Assembly (NCBI GenBank): GCA_004295045.1
Contig: SHND01000019.1
Span: 62,001-126,000, forward strand
Direction of reading: 5' to 3'
Length of the DNA stretch: 64,000 nucleotides
Source: Chloroflexota bacterium
GTDB taxonomy: Bacteria > Chloroflexota > Anaerolineae > UBA4142 > SHND01
Positions within the stretch are counted from its first letter, which is position 1. Each line of letters begins with the position of its first letter. This document shows, piece by piece, positions 61,673 to 64,000 of this stretch. Under the pieces are notes generated by a model. The model made no database searches. It had not been told where the DNA came from and saw only the letters and a list, made by a program, of their open reading frames with translations. The position numbers and the translations under genes were made by a program.

Positions 61673-62157
61673 GTCTGTTACAAATGGGTGAACGCGCGCC
61701 CGATTTTGCGTTGCGCGATGTAAAAGGAAAAACGTTTTCGCTCAACGCGGACGCGTCGGCTTTAACACTCTTGCTCTTTTTCAAAACAACATGCCCGACC
61801 TGTCACTATGCGTGGAAATTTTACGAACGCCTGCACAACGCGTACAAAGATTCAGGATTGCGCATTTTGGGGATTTCGCAGCACGACGCGGCAAGAACAT
61901 TGAGTTATCGTGGGCAGCACGGTGCAACATTTCCGCATTTGCTCGACGATGAATTTTCTGTATCGCGCGCGTACGACCCCGCATTCGTGCCGACAGGATT
62001 TTTGATTGACAGGCAAGGCAAGATCGTCGAAACGTTTGAATCGTGGAACAGCAAACGGTTGAATGAATTTTCAGAACGCGTCGCGCGCACTCTTGGCGTC
62101 TCCGCGCAACCAATCGTGATGCCGCAAGATAATGCGGTTGAAAATAAGATAGGTTGA
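61669..62157 (+). CDS. Thioredoxin-fold redoxin (AhpC/TSA-TlpA type)
   Basis: 162 residues, no signal peptide. N-terminus MGERAPDFALRDVKGKTFSLN, active site TTCPTCHYAW (CPTC), and cis-Pro loop FVPTGFLIDRQGKIV. It is a cytoplasmic peroxiredoxin-like or TlpA-like thiol oxidoreductase. It overlaps nuoI by four bases, so it is made with the Q-module of complex I. Confidence 0.85.
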   Translation: MSLLQMGERAPDFALRDVKGKTFSLNADASALTLLLFFKTTCPTCHYAWKFYERLHNAYKDSGLRILGISQHDAARTLSYRGQHGATFPHLLDDEFSVSRAYDPAFVPTGFLIDRQGKIVETFESWNSKRLNEFSERVARTLGVSAQPIVMPQDNAVENKIG

Positions 62158-62217
62158 GGCGCGGTTCATTGGCGCACCGTGAGTGCGCCGCCTAGGTCTG
62201 TGGTGATAAAAAAGTAA

Positions 62218-62778
62218 ATGGCAATTCGAGAAATTTTGACGTCTGAGAATCGAGCGCTCAGACAAAAAGCGAAAAAAGCAAAAAAGATAGATGCGTCGCT
62301 CCAGAAATTGATTGACGACATGATTGAGACGATGGAGGATGCACCGGGGCAAGGGCTCGCCGCCCCACAGATTGGCGTCGGATTGCGCGTAATCGTCATT
62401 GATGCAAAGCCCGGTGAAAAGGAAGACGAAGAGGAAGAAGAAACCGTCAAACTGCAACTCATCAATCCCGAAATCTTGGAAAAAAGTGGGGAACAGGTTG
62501 GCGAAGAAGGATGCCTTTCCATTCCCGGCTATGTGGGCAATGTCCGACGCGCGATGTATGTGACGGTCAAAGCGTTAAATCGCAAGGGCAGAGAAGTAAA
62601 AATCAAAGCGTCACACAATTTGGCGCGCGCCTTGCAGCACGAGATTGATCACCTCGACGGAATTTTGTACACTGACCTCTTGGAAAAACCGGACGACTTG
62701 TTCCGCCTCAACAGCAAAGGCGAACGCATTCCGGTGTTTGAAAAACAAGAGGTCAAGCCAGAACCGGTTCCGGCATAA
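62218..62778 (+). CDS. def: Peptide deformylase
   Basis: 186 residues. All three family motifs: GQGLAAPQIG, EEGCLSIPG (metal Cys) and LQHEIDHLDG (metal His, catalytic Glu). It removes the N-formyl group from new proteins. An acidic insertion (KPGEKEDEEEEETVK, near residue 64) sits between the first two motifs and is longer than usual. The 60-base gap upstream has a hairpin GGCGCAC/GTGCGCC. Confidence 0.95.
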   Translation: MAIREILTSENRALRQKAKKAKKIDASLQKLIDDMIETMEDAPGQGLAAPQIGVGLRVIVIDAKPGEKEDEEEEETVKLQLINPEILEKSGEQVGEEGCLSIPGYVGNVRRAMYVTVKALNRKGREVKIKASHNLARALQHEIDHLDGILYTDLLEKPDDLFRLNSKGERIPVFEKQEVKPEPVPA

Positions 62779-62784
62779 AGAGTG

Positions 62785-62811
62785 AAAGGGCGGATTTGTT
62801 CCGCCCTTTTA
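62785..62811 (+). terminator. Terminator after def
   Basis: AAAGGGCGGA pairs with TCCGCCCTTT around a 5-base loop and ends in TTTT. Confidence 0.8.
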
Positions 62812-62856
62812 GTTCGCATTTTTTTCGCGCGTTAAGGCGCGCGCGTCATAATTTGT

Positions 62857-62885
62857 TTGACGAACGTACAGCGCAGTCGTATAAT
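62857..62885 (+). promoter_or_regulatory. Promoter of the sdh operon
   Basis: TTGACG (62857-62862), 17-base spacer, TATAAT (62880-62885). Predicted start near 62892, leader about 45 bases, ribosome site GGGAGAAAG before the sdhCD ATG at 62938. Confidence 0.75.
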
Positions 62886-62937
62886 CTTGTAATGCCCTCG
62901 CGTCAGATTGATTCTGGAGCGAGGCAGGGAGAAAGCA

Positions 62938-63873
62938 ATGGCTGCTTTGATTCAAACCGCATCGAGCGTTTTGCGCTATCGCGGCGGCGCAGGACAATGG
63001 GCATGGGTTATTCATCGAGCCGCGGGGCTCGGCGTACTCGCGTTCTTGCTTCTGCACATCGTTGACATTTTCCTCGTCACGTTTGGTCCCGGCATTTTCA
63101 ACGAACTGCTTTTTATTTACAAAGCATGGCCCTTTCGCATCCTCGAAGTGGCGCTGCTTTTCGGTCTGCTCTATCACGCGCTGAACGGCTTGCGGATTAT
63201 TTTTGCCGATTTCCTGCCGGTGTTGGCAAAGCGTTCGACTGCGCGCACCCTTTTCTACATTCAAATCGCCATCACCGGTGTGTTGTTCGCTATCGGCGGC
63301 ATCGTGATGCTCACCACCGCAAAAGAAGAACCGTTCGGCAACAATCTTCTCCTTTCGACTTTGGTCGTCGTTGGCATTGTCGCGCTGCCGCTGATAGTCG
63401 CCCTCTTTTTTAGCTTGGCGCCAACGCCCACCACCATTGGGCTGGACAGAGATCCGAGTACCGGCAATTATCAAGACGGGGTTGATTTGATTGTGCGCAA
63501 TAGACAGCGCCGCCCGATGAATCGCGTCGAGTTGAATATTTGGCTCTTTATGCGCATCTCGGGTTTTATTTTGGTTTTCCTCGCGCTGTTTCATTTCTTT
63601 CTGATGCACTTTATCTACGGCGTTGACATCATTGACTTTAAATTTATTGTCGAGCGCTGGACAGATCCGGTCTTGGGATTGTTTTGGCGGTCGTACGATT
63701 TGGCACTGCTGGTCTTTGCGCTTGTGCATGGCATGTTCGGTGTGCGTTACGTGATCGAAGATTATTTCCACAACCGCACAGTCAGATTTATTTTGCTCGC
63801 CGGCGCAGTCTTGACCGAAATCGCCCTGATCGCAATGGGCGCATTCGTGATTTTTACTTTTAATCCAGCATAG
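62938..63873 (+). CDS. Fused succinate dehydrogenase membrane subunits (SdhC-SdhD)
   Basis: 311 residues from ATG 62938. Residues about 15-110 have the cytochrome b556 pattern (WAWVIHRAAGLGVLAFLLLH, LYHALNGLRIIF) and residues about 205-311 a SdhD pattern (RISGFILVFLALFHFFLMH, LALLVFALVHGMFGVRYVIEDY). Both halves carry His suited to bind heme b. A linker with two more helices (120-180) joins them. It anchors SdhAB in the membrane and carries the quinone site. The sdhA gene follows. Confidence 0.88.
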   Translation: MAALIQTASSVLRYRGGAGQWAWVIHRAAGLGVLAFLLLHIVDIFLVTFGPGIFNELLFIYKAWPFRILEVALLFGLLYHALNGLRIIFADFLPVLAKRSTARTLFYIQIAITGVLFAIGGIVMLTTAKEEPFGNNLLLSTLVVVGIVALPLIVALFFSLAPTPTTIGLDRDPSTGNYQDGVDLIVRNRQRRPMNRVELNIWLFMRISGFILVFLALFHFFLMHFIYGVDIIDFKFIVERWTDPVLGLFWRSYDLALLVFALVHGMFGVRYVIEDYFHNRTVRFILLAGAVLTEIALIAMGAFVIFTFNPA

Positions 63874-63952
63874 GAACATAGGTAAAAAGGTAGACAAGTA
63901 AACACGAAAGTTACCTGTTTCCTTGTTTCCTTGTTCCTCTGTCTACTTACAC
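63874..63952 (+). repeat. Hairpin-like element between sdhCD and sdhA (word: GGTAGACAAGTAA / TGTCTACTT)
   Basis: Left words AGGTAAAAAGGTAGACAAGT and GTTACCTG face CTTGTTTCC words and TGTCTACTTA on the right. It starts at the sdhCD stop codon and ends at the sdhA ATG. Words resemble the element at 53590. Confidence 0.6.
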
Positions 63953-64000
63953 ATGGCAACTTTACACAAATACGATGCAGTAGTAGTTGGCGCAGGCGGC
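63953..64000 (+). CDS. sdhA: Succinate dehydrogenase flavoprotein subunit (3'-truncated by window edge)
   Basis: Only 16 codons are visible: MATLHKYDAVVVGAGG. The GxGG start of an FAD-binding Rossmann motif and its place after the SdhC-SdhD fusion make SdhA the likely identity. It would oxidise succinate to fumarate, feeding the fumarase at 42-43.5 kb. Confidence 0.75.
   Translation, partial: MATLHKYDAVVVGAGG

Overview
The window looks like a stretch of chromosome from an aerobic, respiring bacterium, most likely Chloroflexota (Anaerolineae-like). The reasons are a caa3-type oxidase cluster with a cytochrome c domain on subunit II, complex I genes scattered over several loci, gene fusions (NuoE-NuoF, NuoCD, SdhC-SdhD), a type-A RNase P RNA, and abundant short palindromic intergenic elements. 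This placement is an inference from gene content; no phylogeny was run. There are no phage genes, no CRISPR array and no IS transposase.

Layout. 1-6.1 kb (+): cytochrome c oxidase and its assembly genes (coxB end, coxA, coxC, a COX IV-cupredoxin fusion, ctaG, ctaB) and a UPF0114 protein. 6.1-8.8 kb (-): HNH nuclease, a small Cys-rich protein, a tRNA-like element, RNase P RNA, and a tRNA-Lys(UUU) whose anticodon loop is split by a group I intron carrying a PD-(D/E)XK homing endonuclease gene. 9-17.9 kb (-): complex I membrane-arm operon nuoA-E-H-[DinB-like]-J-K-L-M-[DinB-like]-N. 17.9-19 kb: promoters, a palindromic element, a candidate small RNA and a small helical protein. 19-22.2 kb (-): methyltransferase, CopB-type copper ATPase and a copper-binding cupredoxin lipoprotein. 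22.3-26.9 kb (+): branched-chain-type 2-oxoacid dehydrogenase E1alpha, E1beta and E2, with a CPBP protease between. 27-35.4 kb (+): a three-part NuoE-NuoF fusion, a NuoG-N-terminus-like ferredoxin and a formate dehydrogenase catalytic subunit, interrupted by an S51-like/CysS-tail fusion, an AAC(6')-Ii-like acetyltransferase and a DUF433/DUF5615 pair. 35.4-38.8 kb (+): SDR, a Rieske-like protein without cluster ligands, an unknown protein, an AI-2E transporter. 38.8-57.7 kb (mostly -): GAF/HD-GYP phosphodiesterase, fumarase, TPR protein, Mrp, VOC protein, pyruvate dehydrogenase E1/E2, spermidine synthase, a DUF6516 toxin-like pair, FAD oxidoreductase, gamma-carbonic anhydrase, dihydrolipoyl dehydrogenase, a hydrolase-cyclase fusion and a response regulator. 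57.9-64 kb (+): nuoB-nuoCD-nuoI-redoxin, peptide deformylase, sdhCD fusion and the start of sdhA.

How the genes work together. Pyruvate and branched-chain 2-oxoacid dehydrogenases (sharing one E3), fumarase and succinate dehydrogenase feed NADH and quinol into complex I and the caa3 oxidase; an NAD-linked formate dehydrogenase can add NADH. CopB and the copper lipoprotein fit an organism that handles copper for its oxidase.

The two most unusual features are (1) the tRNA-Lys(UUU) group I intron with its overlapping endonuclease gene and (2) a set of about eleven 70-100 bp imperfect hairpins, each built from its own short repeated words, that start at or within a few bases of the 3' end of an upstream gene and separate it from the next gene on the same strand.
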